NCBI GenBank assembly: GCA_029222685.1
Contig: JARHVB010000005.1
Location: 186,001 to 250,000, forward strand
From: Terripilifer ovatus
GTDB lineage: Bacteria; Pseudomonadota; Alphaproteobacteria; Rhizobiales; Beijerinckiaceae
Reading direction: 5' to 3'
DNA length: 64,000 bases
Positions within the stretch are counted from its first letter, which is position 1, and the number at the start of each line of letters is the position of its first letter. Below, one piece after another: positions 52,877 to 63,300 of this stretch. The notes beneath the pieces were generated by a model, which was not told where the DNA came from, did not search any database, and saw only the letters and a program-made list of their open reading frames with translations. Made by a program: the position numbers and the translations under genes.

Positions 52877-54136
52877 CTACAATCGACCCGAAACGACGGC
52901 ATGATGGCGCGTGAAAAAATGCAGGCCACCGAGCACGAGCAGCACCGCCAGGGCCGCGAAGCCGAGCGACCAGTGAATGCCGATCCAGGCGCCGATCAAG
53001 CCGACGGAGACACCGCTGAACGCCCGCATGCCGAGCCCGGCCATATTGTAAAGGCCGATGACCTTGCCCCGATTTTCCGCCGGCGCATTCAACTGGACGA
53101 GGGTCTGCGCCATCGTGTTGAACGAAAGCTCGCAGAAGCCGGCGATGAAGAGCAGGCTGACTGCGACCGCAAAACTCCCCGCCAAGGCAAAACCGATGAG
53201 CGCAAGCGACCACAGGCCTGCGAGCAGCATCGCCAGTCTCGGCGTCGAGCGGACGGTCCCCAGACCTTCGAGGACGATGCCGGCGAGCAGCGCGCCGGCC
53301 GCATCGGCGGCCAGAAGCAGGCTATACAACAATCCCGGATCGCCATGACCGAGATCGTCCGCATATCCCGGCATCTGGGCGCTGTAGGCATTGCCGACCA
53401 GCAGCGAAGTCAGTCCCGCCAGCAATGTCATGGATGTCAGCACGCGGCTTGTACTGATCGAACGGATCGTCTGCACGATATCCGCCAGTCCACGCACGGC
53501 CTGCCTGGTGACCACGACGATGGCGCGCGGCGGCGCCCAGAACAGCCACACGAACATCGGCAGATAGAAGATGGTATTGAGGATGATGCCCTTCGAAGGC
53601 CCGAGCGCCAGCATGATCATGCCGCCGACCGCCGGCCCGACAAGCACACCGAGATAGCGCGCCATGGCGTTGAGCCGCACGGCGGACTGCAGATGTTGCG
53701 GCCCGGCGATGTCGTAGAGGAGCAGTTGGTTGGGTGTCTGCCAGAGGACGCCGGCGCAGCCGTGCACCACCAGGAGGAACATGGCGTTCCACACCGTCAG
53801 CAAATCGGTGACGAACAGGAAGGCCCATCCGGCCGACGCGAAGATGAACAGCGCCATGCCGCATTGAATGATGCGGCGCGGATCGAAGCGGTCGGCAAGG
53901 CCGCCGACCGTCACCGAAAACAGGAGGAACGGCAGCCAATGCGACAGCACCGCAAAACCGCCGAGGGCCGGCGAATGAAATTTCTGGAAGACATACCAGT
54001 AGCTGATGACGTGTTCGATATTATCGGCCATCATCGCGAAGACATACGAGATGAACTGCAGCCGGTATGCGGGATGCGCCATAGCGGCGAACGACGCCTT
54101 GGGCGCTTTTCCAGATGTATTTTCAATCACTGCCAT
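52877..54136 (-). CDS. MFS transporter
   Basis: 419 residues, about 12 predicted membrane segments. VGGLADRFDPRRIIQCG is the loop 2-3 signature; LLVVHGCAGVLWQTPNQLLLYDIAGPQHLQSAVRLNAMARYLGVLVGPAVGG and APAENRGKVIGLYNMAGLG match the EntS/MFS_3 type exporters. The ATG at 54136 precedes the first conserved segment. Upstream on the same strand is a PadR regulator, and such regulators often control efflux pumps. Probably exports a toxic or aromatic compound. Confidence 0.85.
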   Translation of the reverse strand: MAVIENTSGKAPKASFAAMAHPAYRLQFISYVFAMMADNIEHVISYWYVFQKFHSPALGGFAVLSHWLPFLLFSVTVGGLADRFDPRRIIQCGMALFIFASAGWAFLFVTDLLTVWNAMFLLVVHGCAGVLWQTPNQLLLYDIAGPQHLQSAVRLNAMARYLGVLVGPAVGGMIMLALGPSKGIILNTIFYLPMFVWLFWAPPRAIVVVTRQAVRGLADIVQTIRSISTSRVLTSMTLLAGLTSLLVGNAYSAQMPGYADDLGHGDPGLLYSLLLAADAAGALLAGIVLEGLGTVRSTPRLAMLLAGLWSLALIGFALAGSFAVAVSLLFIAGFCELSFNTMAQTLVQLNAPAENRGKVIGLYNMAGLGMRAFSGVSVGLIGAWIGIHWSLGFAALAVLLVLGGLHFFTRHHAVVSGRL

Positions 54137-54282
54137 TTTCCCGAACACTTCGATTGACCGGAGGGCCGTGCGCGACGCCACCGGTTTCATTGCAGGTTAA
54201 ACGAGCCATCATGCTGCCGATGTGTCGCCGGTCAAAAATTCGGCGTCTGCGGTGTTGACAAGCAAGCTCCGTACCTCTCGGC

Positions 54283-54810
54283 TCAAGCGCGCTCCACCGC
54301 ACGCGCAGCGGCGTCGATCGCAGCCGCGATTCTTTCCAGGGCATCGGCATCGGCCGGTCCCTGGCCGAGGCGCATGCGCAGGGCGAGGTTGAGATTTTCC
54401 ATGGATCGCACCACCGGCGCCGGTGTGCCCGGCGGCGGACCTCCGCGCGTCGAGACCGTCCGCGACAGCAATGCGTCGGCCGCAACCCGATTGGCAATGA
54501 GGAAGGCCTCGCCTTCAGGCGTAATCTGGTAGCGCTTGCGGCCGGCATCCTCGGCCGTCACGTCGGTGTATCCGATGTCGACCAGCCAGGATAACGTCGG
54601 ATAGATCACGCCCGGGCTCGGCGTATAGCTGCCGCCAAAGCGCTCCTCGATCACCTTGATGAGCTCGTAGCCGTGCCGCGGCCGCTCGCCGATCATCGCC
54701 AGAATGAGAAGCCGCAGTTCGCCATAGTCGAACATCCGTCCGTGCCGGCGAGCGCCGCGGTGCTGCCCGTCTGGATCGCTGCCCGGCCCTTCATGCCGAT
54801 GAATTTTCAT
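54283..54810 (-). CDS. PadR-family transcriptional regulator
   Basis: 175 residues. wHTH DYGELRLLILAMIGERPRHGYELIKVIEERFGGSYTPSPGVIYPTLSWLVDIGYTDVTAEDAGRKRYQITPEGEAFL, followed by a C-terminal dimerisation helix. A His-rich leader (MKIHRHEGPGSDPDGQHRGARRHGR) precedes the domain, as in PadR homologues controlling metal or phenolic stress genes. The start at 54810 leaves three ATAT-type palindromes just upstream as a probable autoregulatory site. Upstream of the MFS gene and likely its repressor. Confidence 0.9.
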   Translation of the reverse strand: MKIHRHEGPGSDPDGQHRGARRHGRMFDYGELRLLILAMIGERPRHGYELIKVIEERFGGSYTPSPGVIYPTLSWLVDIGYTDVTAEDAGRKRYQITPEGEAFLIANRVAADALLSRTVSTRGGPPPGTPAPVVRSMENLNLALRMRLGQGPADADALERIAAAIDAAARAVERA

Positions 54811-54816
54811 GCCCGC

Positions 54817-54854
54817 GATATATATCAAGATATATCTAAATTCAAGATATATCT
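54817..54854. promoter_or_regulatory. triple ATAT palindrome, candidate PadR operator
   Basis: GATATATATC (54817-54826), AGATATATCT (54828-54837) and AGATATATCT (54845-54854); the last two are identical and 17 bases apart. They end 6-44 bases upstream of the padR start. A very AT-rich cluster in GC-rich DNA. Confidence 0.6.
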
Positions 54855-54916
54855 CGATGTATTCCGGAATGGAAGAAGTGGACACCTCAACAACTAAGAT
54901 CAGATAGATGCCGGCT

Positions 54917-55879
54917 TCACTCCGACGTGATGCCGGTCGACTCCAGGATTTTTCTGGTCGTGTCGTAATTATCGGCAAGCAGCTCTCCGAACGCCTTTGC
55001 CGTCATCGCCTTCGGCTCGACGCCCTGCAGGTCGATCTTTTCAGCCACATCGGGCATAGCGATGATCCTGGCCATGATGCCGTTGATCTTCTGTGTAATC
55101 TCGGCGGGCATATTGGCGGGCCCAAGAAGACCAAACCACGATGAGAATTCAAATCCCGGCAATCCGCTTTCATCGACCGTGGGAACATCCGGAAGCGACG
55201 CAATGCGGTGCTTCGAGACGACGGCGAGAACGCGCAGGTCTGGATTGGCGATGAACCCTTGCGAACCAAGCGTCGGCACGATGAGAATTTGCGTATCTCC
55301 GCGCATCGTGCTGTTCAACGCTTCCGCCGTGCTCTTGTAGGGCACGTGCACGAGATTGAGATCGGCGCGGCTGGCAAAGTAGGCCGAGGCAAGATGGGTG
55401 GCACTACCGACGCCGGCAGATGCATAATTGAGCTTGCCGGGATTTTTCTTCGCATAGGCAATGAGCTCGGCCGCCGACTTCGCCGGCACGCCGGCATTGA
55501 CGAGGAGCAGATAGCCGCCCGTGCCCACATGGGCCACCGGCGTGAAATCCTTGATCGGATCGATCGGGCTTTTCTTGTTGAGCAGGGCGCTGATGACATG
55601 GCTGGAGGCCGCCATCAGCAAGGTCGTGCCATCCGGCGTCGACCGCGCCACATATGTCGCGCCGACGGCCGAACCGGCGCCGGCACGGTTCTCGATGATG
55701 ACCGTACCGCCGAGGAGGTTGCCCAGTTCCGGCGCGATGACCCGCGCCAGCACGTCCTGTCCGCCACCCGGCGCGAACGGCACCACGATCTTGTAAAGAT
55801 TGGTCTGCGCCGCAGCAATCTGGAGCGTTGCGCACAACGCCACAAGACCTAAGAACAATCTCATCACAGGCTTGCCCAT
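54917..55879 (-). CDS. Bug/TctC-family substrate-binding protein
   Basis: 320 residues. Signal peptide MGKPVMRLFLGLVALCATLQIAAAQ, then YKIVVPFAPGGGQDVLARVIAPELGNLLGGTVIIENRAGAGSAVGATYVARSTPDGTT and VHVPYKSTAEALNSTMRGDTQILIV, the classical Bug pattern. 46 bases downstream of an amidohydrolase gene on the same strand. Orphan with respect to TctAB. Confidence 0.92.
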   Translation of the reverse strand: MGKPVMRLFLGLVALCATLQIAAAQTNLYKIVVPFAPGGGQDVLARVIAPELGNLLGGTVIIENRAGAGSAVGATYVARSTPDGTTLLMAASSHVISALLNKKSPIDPIKDFTPVAHVGTGGYLLLVNAGVPAKSAAELIAYAKKNPGKLNYASAGVGSATHLASAYFASRADLNLVHVPYKSTAEALNSTMRGDTQILIVPTLGSQGFIANPDLRVLAVVSKHRIASLPDVPTVDESGLPGFEFSSWFGLLGPANMPAEITQKINGIMARIIAMPDVAEKIDLQGVEPKAMTAKAFGELLADNYDTTRKILESTGITSE

Positions 55880-55925
55880 ATCAGCTTCCCTCCCTTGTGT
55901 TTATTCAGTCCAGAAACAGCTGGGG

Positions 55926-56780
55926 TTATCTGGACAAGGCCGGATAAAGCTGCTCAGCGGTGCGGTGAAAGATCCAGTCCTGGTCCGTCTCCGACAGAAA
56001 TGCCATCGCCCCTCGGCTTTCTTCGACGATGCGTTTGAGCGAGGCGTCGGACGTGGGGAAATTGGAGCCCCATGCGATGCGCGAAGCGCCGAAAACCTCC
56101 ACGACCTTTCTGAAGAAGGGCTCGAACGGGCCGCCGCCCTCGGCGATCATCCGCACATTCCGGATCGTCGCCTTGAGATAGACATTGGGGTAGGCCGCGA
56201 GATCGAACAACGGCTGCGCGGCGGCATAAGGAGCACCATCGCGCGCATCCGGCGAGCCCAGATGATCAAGGATCACCGCGACGCGGGAAAAGCGGTCGAG
56301 CAGTGTCTTGAGCTGGTCGACCGCCGTCAGTTTCATTTGCACGCAAACCGGAATGCCGAGATCCTGCGCGCAGGCCCAGGCCGGAAATGTCCGCGGATCG
56401 TCCAGCCAGCCGGCCTGCTGCGGCATCGTGCTGCCGGTCGTGAACAGCCGCAGGCAGGACAGGCCCTTGCCCACCCACATCCGGATCTGTTCGGGCGCAT
56501 CCTCGTGCAGCACATCGACCGAGAAGACGCCGGCGAACCGATCGGGATAGGCGCTTACGGCATCGGCAACCAGAGAATTGTCGTATCCGTAACAGGTGGA
56601 CGCCTGCACAAGCGCCGAACGCTTGACGCCCGCTTCATCCATGGCCTCGATCATCTGCGCCGGCGTGACAGGCCGGTCGCGCGCCCAATCCGACAGCACG
56701 CCTCCCAGCGGATCGCGCGGATAGCGTACCTCGTCAGGCGAAATGACATGAGGATGAATATCTACATTGTCGCTTGGCAT
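55926..56780 (-). CDS. amidohydrolase family protein with Asp-to-Asn change in the last metal motif
   Basis: 284 residues, TIM-barrel hydrolase related to LigI/ACMSD-type enzymes. DIHPHV gives His9 and His11, and VILDHLGSPDARDG His173. The C-terminal motif reads AWGSNFP, with Asn240 where Asp is usual. The start at 56780 (MPSDNVDIHPHV) places the metal motif at the N-terminus. First gene of a pair with the Bug binding protein. Metal binding or the general base may be altered; some family branches tolerate Asn. Confidence 0.8.
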   Translation of the reverse strand: MPSDNVDIHPHVISPDEVRYPRDPLGGVLSDWARDRPVTPAQMIEAMDEAGVKRSALVQASTCYGYDNSLVADAVSAYPDRFAGVFSVDVLHEDAPEQIRMWVGKGLSCLRLFTTGSTMPQQAGWLDDPRTFPAWACAQDLGIPVCVQMKLTAVDQLKTLLDRFSRVAVILDHLGSPDARDGAPYAAAQPLFDLAAYPNVYLKATIRNVRMIAEGGGPFEPFFRKVVEVFGASRIAWGSNFPTSDASLKRIVEESRGAMAFLSETDQDWIFHRTAEQLYPALSR

Positions 56781-57160
56781 CGTCCGGCGGCTCCTTGAAA
56801 TCAAGCGCCTTGTTAACGAAGTCATTTTGCCAAAGCCACCCCGACAACGCCGATTATGTTTATTTTGCCGCCGGCCTGGTCACGAAAAGGCGAGAAACGT
56901 CATTCGACACGCCGTCGTAGTAACCGGCGGCCCGCCTTACGATAACCACTTGTCATGCCCGGCGGCGGCCAAGGAACTCCAATCGCCTTCAGGCATTTCT
57001 CTTTCGGATAGCTCAGACAGCGAAAAACCATGGCTGCCGCCGGGGCGACGACGCGCCTGCATCCGCCGCTCACATTCCTGGCGGCAAGCCATTTTATATC
57101 GCAGCGCACTGGAACTTCGAGGAAGCCCGAGGGTTGTCAAAGGTCTCAAATGGGGATTCC
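56781..57160. other. intergenic region before glgE
   Basis: About 380 bases separating the catabolic region from the glucan cluster. The only signal I can support is GGGGA, 5 bases before the GTG at 57161. No RNA gene, repeat or clear promoter was recognised. Confidence 0.5.
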
Positions 57161-60100
57161 GTGGCGGTCAAACGAAACGCGTTGGTTGCAAAAAGGTCTG
57201 GACGAACGGTTTCTCCGTCCCCCTACCAGCACGCCGCCAACGTCTCCTCCTCAACACAGCCGTCGATATTCTGCTTTGATCCGAAATTGGCGGGCCCGCT
57301 ATCGCGATGGGATGCCCATTTGGATCGGGCGGCAGGCCTAGGATTTACGCACGCGCTGTTCGAAAGCCCCGGCGCAATCGACGCTACGCCATCTTCGAAT
57401 TTCAATGACTCGCTTCCGGCATTTGTGCAGCTGTGCGCCGCAAGACGGCTGAAACCATTGGCGGATATCAAGATCGGTGGGAGCGCCTCATCGCCTTCTC
57501 TGCGCTGCAGTCGGGACGGCGTTCTGGCGCCGCGAATTTCACAATCCATAAATCTGGATCGCTCGACCGATCCAGCCCTTCCTGAAGATTTGATCGCCAT
57601 CTCGAGATCGATGGTCGATCAGCTTATCGCCGCAGGCCTGTCCGGCATACGATGCCAGAGCAGTTTTCCGCTACCGCTGCGCATCTGGCACTCCATAGTT
57701 CGGGACCGCGATCTGCCCGCTGACTGGATATCCATCGGATGGCTGTTTAGCCTGCAACGCTCGGAAAAGATAGCCGCGCTGGCGGCATTCGATTTCATAC
57801 CGTCGTCGACGGCCTGGTGGGACGGAAGCTCCAGTTGGCTCGTTGAAGAATACAATGACCTGAGACCGCACGGCCGCCTGCTCGCATTTCCGCACGATTC
57901 GCTCATCCGAAAGCGCTCGCCAATTGATCCGCAAGAGCGCCTGGCAGAATGCAGCTTCCGCGTCGCAACCTCGGCAATGCTCGCCGACGGCTGGTTGATG
58001 CCGATGGCTTATGAACATGGCGTCATCAATTCAGACCTGCGCGTCTACACGGCACCCAAGGACTTCGAACAACTCGTCGAAAGCTCGCCGATCGATCTGA
58101 CGCAGCAGATCATCGAGGCAAATCGGCAGCAAAAAATGCTGGCAAATACCGCCAGCTATATGCGCCAGATTGCGCACGAGCCGCATATGACGACAATTCA
58201 TCGGCCGGATCGCGATGGGCCCGGCCATATGATCGCGATCAACGCCGGCAATCGCGTGACCGATGCCGATCTCCGCCAATCGAGCGCGCGGATCGGTGCC
58301 ACCATCGCCACGGCACCACGGCTGGCGATAGAGCCCCACAGCCTCCTCGTCCTCGAACTGCGGCCGACCGCACCCGTCGTGCAGCCAGACGCCGAAGCCC
58401 CATCCGTCGACGCGGCCATTGCCTCGCCGAGAATAGCGATCGAAAAAATCACGCCGACCGCCGAAGACGGAAAATACCCCGTCAAACGGATCGTCGGCGA
58501 CATTGTCAGCGTCGAGGCCGACATATTTTCCGACGGCCATGAGGTTCTGGCGGCCGAATTGACATGGAAGCCCGGCGATGATGCGACGATCGAACGCGCG
58601 CCCATGCGGTTTGTACAGAATGATCGCTGGATTGCCGAGTTCCCGCTGCTGCGTCCGGGGCGGCATTCGTTCGTAATCGAAGCATGGCTGGATCGTTTCG
58701 GCAGCCTTCGGCGCGATCTCGAAAAGAAATTCAGCGCCGGCGTGGAAATATCGCAGGAGGTAGCCGAAGGCCGCCGCCTGATCGAAGCGGCCATCAAGCG
58801 CTCAAAAGGCCGACTGGCCGCCGGCTTGCGCGCACAATTGAAGAAACTGGACAAGACCGACCCGGTAACCGTGCTTCTGTCGACGGATCTCCTTCAAGCA
58901 ATGCAGGAGGCCGACGACCGTCCGTTCGCAACCGGCCGCGAGCGGTCCTTTGCGGTGGACGCCGATCGGGAGGCTGCGGCTTTCGCAAGCTGGTATGAAC
59001 TCTTTCCCCGTTCGATGAGCGGGCGCGCGGAGCAGCATGGAACGTTTCGGGACGTCATCGCGCGCCTGCCCGCCATCCGGGCCATGGGTTTCGATGTGCT
59101 CTATTTTCCGCCGATTCATCCCATCGGCCGCCGTAACCGCAAGGGCCGCAACAATGCGCTGACCGCGGCTCCCGGCGACCCCGGCAGTCCTTATGCTATC
59201 GGCTCCGGGGAAGGCGGCCATGAGGCCATCCATCCGGAACTTGGAACCTTCGAGGACTTCCAGGCGCTGGTGCGCAAAGCCCGCGAAACCGGCCTGGAGA
59301 TAGCCCTGGATTTCGCGATCCAGTGTTCGCCGGACCATCCGTGGATCAAGCAGCATCCGGAATGGTTTCAATGGCGTCCCGACGGCTCGATGAAATATGC
59401 CGAGAACCCGCCGAAAAAATACGAGGATATTGTCAACGTCGACTTCTATGCCGAGGGTGCCAAGCCTTCGCTATGGCTCGCGCTGCGCGACATCGTGCAA
59501 GGATGGGTTGATCTCGGCGTTCGGACGTTCCGCGTCGACAATCCCCACACCAAGCCGTTTCCATTCTGGGAGTGGTTGATTGCCGATATCCGTGTACGCG
59601 ATCCCGGCGTCATTTTTCTTGCCGAGGCCTTCACGCGTCCGAAAATCATGTACCGTCTTGGCAAGATCGGCTTCTCGCAATCCTACACATATTTTACATG
59701 GCGAAATACGAAGGCTGAGATCATTGAGTATATATCGGAGCTGACCCAACCGTCCGTTGCCGACATCTACCGGCCCCATTTCTTCGTCAATACGCCCGAC
59801 ATCAATCCTTATTTTCTTCAATCGTCGGGCCGTTCCGGTTTCCTGATCCGGGCCGCCATGGCGGCGACACTGTCGGGTTTATGGGGCGTCTACTCCGGTT
59901 TCGAACTCTGTGAAGCCGCCGCTCTGCCCGGCCGGGAAGAATATCTGGACAGCGAAAAATACGAAATCAGGGTTCGTGATTTCGATGCCGCCGGCAACAT
60001 CATTCCCGAGATCACGAAGCTCAATGCCTTGAGAAACGCCCACGCAGAGCTGCAAAGCCACGTCTACACAAAATTCCATCACGCCGGCAATGACAACATA

Positions 60101-60355
60101 TTGTACTTTGGGAAGCAGATTGCCGGGCGCCCGGAGATTGTTCTCGTCGCCATCAATCTCGATCCTCACGCGCCTCAGTCAGCAGCAGTCGAAATCCCGC
60201 TCTGGGACCTGGGCCTACCGGATGACGGCACGGCGTCTGCGGAGGATCTGATGACGGGTCAACGTTTCAGCCTGCATGGAAAATTTCAAACGATGGCGCT
60301 CACCCCTGCGATGCCTTTCGCAATCTGGAAGCTTGTCCCGGAGGGCCGTCCATGA
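57161..60355 (+). CDS. glgE: alpha-1,4-glucan:maltose-1-phosphate maltosyltransferase GlgE with an N-terminal amylase-like extension
   Basis: About 1064 residues; ordinary GlgE has about 660-700. Residues about 30-410 look like a degenerate GH13 barrel (WDAHLDRAAGLGFTHALFESP, PLADIKIGG, GIRCQSSF, STAWWDGSSSWLVEEYND) without a catalytic triad. From about 425 the GlgE N domain begins (VKRIVGDIVSVEADIFSDGHEVLAAELTW). The catalytic barrel from about 608 carries Asp793 in FRVDNPHTKPFPFWEW, Glu822 in FLAEAFTRPK and Asp880 in VNTPDINP, with the same spacing as Streptomyces GlgE. It transfers maltosyl units from maltose-1-phosphate to alpha-glucan. The GTG at 57161 follows GGGGA; a TTG at 57134 is the alternative. 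Its stop overlaps the next start. Confidence 0.9.
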   Translation: MAVKRNALVAKRSGRTVSPSPYQHAANVSSSTQPSIFCFDPKLAGPLSRWDAHLDRAAGLGFTHALFESPGAIDATPSSNFNDSLPAFVQLCAARRLKPLADIKIGGSASSPSLRCSRDGVLAPRISQSINLDRSTDPALPEDLIAISRSMVDQLIAAGLSGIRCQSSFPLPLRIWHSIVRDRDLPADWISIGWLFSLQRSEKIAALAAFDFIPSSTAWWDGSSSWLVEEYNDLRPHGRLLAFPHDSLIRKRSPIDPQERLAECSFRVATSAMLADGWLMPMAYEHGVINSDLRVYTAPKDFEQLVESSPIDLTQQIIEANRQQKMLANTASYMRQIAHEPHMTTIHRPDRDGPGHMIAINAGNRVTDADLRQSSARIGATIATAPRLAIEPHSLLVLELRPTAPVVQPDAEAPSVDAAIASPRIAIEKITPTAEDGKYPVKRIVGDIVSVEADIFSDGHEVLAAELTWKPGDDATIERAPMRFVQNDRWIAEFPLLRPGRHSFVIEAWLDRFGSLRRDLEKKFSAGVEISQEVAEGRRLIEAAIKRSKGRLAAGLRAQLKKLDKTDPVTVLLSTDLLQAMQEADDRPFATGRERSFAVDADREAAAFASWYELFPRSMSGRAEQHGTFRDVIARLPAIRAMGFDVLYFPPIHPIGRRNRKGRNNALTAAPGDPGSPYAIGSGEGGHEAIHPELGTFEDFQALVRKARETGLEIALDFAIQCSPDHPWIKQHPEWFQWRPDGSMKYAENPPKKYEDIVNVDFYAEGAKPSLWLALRDIVQGWVDLGVRTFRVDNPHTKPFPFWEWLIADIRVRDPGVIFLAEAFTRPKIMYRLGKIGFSQSYTYFTWRNTKAEIIEYISELTQPSVADIYRPHFFVNTPDINPYFLQSSGRSGFLIRAAMAATLSGLWGVYSGFELCEAAALPGREEYLDSEKYEIRVRDFDAAGNIIPEITKLNALRNAHAELQSHVYTKFHHAGNDNILYFGKQIAGRPEIVLVAINLDPHAPQSAAVEIPLWDLGLPDDGTASAEDLMTGQRFSLHGKFQTMALTPAMPFAIWKLVPEGRP

Positions 60356-63300
60356 GCTCGCTTGCAGAAATCTCGAGCCACGAAACCAGAGCGCCGAATC
60401 TGTCCCTGGAGCCGCTCTGGTACAAGGATGCCATCATCTATCAGCTCCATGTGAAATCGTTCGCCGATGCGAACAACGACGGGATCGGCGATTTTTCCGG
60501 ACTGATATCGCGCCTGGATTACATCGCCGGCCTCGGCGTCAACACCATCTGGCTCTTGCCGTTCTATCCCTCGCCGCGCCTCGACGATGGCTACGATATC
60601 TCCGAGTATAAGGGGGTCCATCCGGACTACGGCCGGATAGGCGATGTCAAACGCTTCATTCGCTTGGCGCACGACCGAGGCATCAAGGTCATCACCGAGC
60701 TGGTAATCAATCATACATCCGATCAGCATCCCTGGTTCCAGCGCGCACGCCGGGCAAAGCCTGGCAGCGCCCATCGGGACTTTTATGTCTGGTCGGACAA
60801 TGATCAGAAATATGCCGGAACGCGCATCATCTTCCTGGATACGGAACGGTCCAACTGGACCTGGGATCCTGTTGCCAACGCCTACTTCTGGCATCGGTTT
60901 TACTCGCACCAGCCCGACCTCAATTTCGACAATCCCGCCGTTCTCTCCGCCGTCCTGGACGTCATGCGGTTCTGGCTCGATCTCGGCATCGATGGACTTC
61001 GTCTGGATGCCGTTCCCTATCTCATCGAGCGCGACGGCACCAGCAACGAGAACCTTCCCGAAACGCACACCATTCTCAAGCAGATACGCAAGACCCTCGA
61101 CGAAGAATACGAAGGCCGCATGCTGCTCGCCGAGGCCAATATGTGGCCGGAGGATACGCAGACCTACTTCGGCGCCGGCGACGAATGTCATATGGCGTTC
61201 CATTTCCCGCTGATGCCGCGCATGTATATGGCCATCGCGCAGGAAGACCGGTTTCCGGTGACCGACATCATGCGCCAGACGCCTGATATTCCGGAGAAAT
61301 GCCAATGGGCGATCTTCCTGCGCAATCACGACGAGCTGACGCTCGAAATGGTGACAGACAAAGAGCGCGACTATCTCTGGGAGTTCTATGCCACCGACCG
61401 GCGGGCGCGCCTGAATCTCGGCATCCGGCGACGGCTGGCGCCGCTGCTGGAACGCGATCGACGCCGCATCGAGCTGATGAACAGCATGCTGCTGTCGATG
61501 CCGGGAACGCCGGTCATCTATTACGGCGACGAGATCGGCATGGGAGACAATATTTTTCTTGGCGATCGCAACGGCGTTCGGACGCCTATGCAATGGTCCC
61601 CGGACCGTAACGGCGGCTTCTCGCGCGCCGATCCCGCCAGCCTTGCGGTGCCGCTGATCATGGATCCTCTTTACGGGTTCCAGGCCATCAATGTCGAAGC
61701 GCAGAATCACGACGCCCATTCGCTGCTCAACTGGACGCGCAGAATATTGTCGGTTCGAAAGGAGCACAGCGCTTTCGGGCGCGGCAGCCTGCGGTTCCTC
61801 TATCCCAAGAACCGAAAAGTGTTCGCCTATCTGCGTGAATATGGCGACGAGATCATCCTTTGCGTCGCAAACCTTTCGCGGTCGGCGCAGGCGGTCGAGC
61901 TGGACCTGTCGGAATTCGAGGGCCGCGTCCCTGTCGAACTGCTCGGCAATTCCACGTTCCCGCCCATCGGTCGGCTTCCCTATATGCTGACGTTGTCTCC
62001 CTACGGCTTCTTTTGGTTCGTGCTTGCCAGCAACGCATCGTCGCCGTCCTGGCATACGCCGGCACCCGAGCCCATGCCCGAATTCATCACCTTCGTGCTC
62101 CGCAGCGGCCCGGAGGATATGGTGACGCCAGCTCACCGCGAACTCTTTGAAAGGGAAGTCCTGCCGGCCTATCTGACCAAGCGCAGATGGTTTGCGGCAA
62201 AGGACCAAAAACTGCTGTCCGCGCGCGTGGCGTTGACCATACGCATCGGCAAAAGCCGCGAAATGGCGCTGGTGGAGATCGAAGCGGTCACCGATGGCAG
62301 CGGAACCCAGCTCTATCTGCTGCCGCTTGGCATCAGTTGGGATGACACGGTATCGATATCACTGCCGCAGCAGCTTGCTTTGGCCAGGGTGCGGCGCGGC
62401 CGTCGGACGGGCTATCTGACGGATGCCTTCGCTCTGCCGGAATTCATTCTGGAACTCATTGAGCTTTTTAATTCCAGCGGGCAGATCAACGCCTCCCGTG
62501 GCCAGGCGACGTTTATCGGCACCGACGCTCTTCGGGCGATGAAGATCAGTCCGCAGGCGCCCGTCCGCTGGCTGTCCGCCGAACAGTCTAATTCCTCGCT
62601 CGTCATCGACGACAAAGCCGTCCTGAAACTGTTTCGGCGCATCGTGCCGGGACAGCATCCGGAAGCCGAAATGACACGTTTCCTGACAGATAATGGCTTC
62701 ACCAATTCGCCTGCCCTTTTGGGCGAACTCGTGCATCAGGTCGACGAAACGCCACAGGTTTTTGCCGTTCTCCAGGCTTACATAGGTGGTGAAGGCGACG
62801 CCTGGAACTGGACGATGTCCTTCCTCGATCGCGTCGCCGACGAACTGACGCGGCATGAAATCAAGCCCGCCGAACTTATGGAACCCTACATTGGATTTGC
62901 CGAACAGCTCGGCCGGCGATTAGGCGAAATGCATCGCATCCTGCGCGAGACAAAAGCCAGGAATTTTGCCCCCGCCATCGCCGACAAAGCGCAGGCGGCA
63001 GCATGGCAAAAGCGAATCAAGGCCCGCGTTCTCAGCGCTATCGATGCGGTGGAAGCGAGACTTCCGACCTTTGATGAAACGACACGGTCCATTGCCGGAA
63101 AAATCCTCGACAGGAAGGACGACGTCCTTTCGGAGATTGACCGCCTGTCCGCGAAAGGCGTTGGCTCGACGCTGCACAGGATCCACGGCGACCTTCACCT
63201 GGGCCAGGTGCTGGTGTCGAGCGGCGACGCATTCATTATCGATTTCGAGGGCGAACCTTCCCAGCCGCTGGAGGAGCGCCGCGCCAGGGACAGCGGCTGG

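Noticed and set aside
60286-62208. 640-codon minus-strand open frame
   Set aside because: Complement of the trehalose synthase domain; no family motif, GC-rich shadow.
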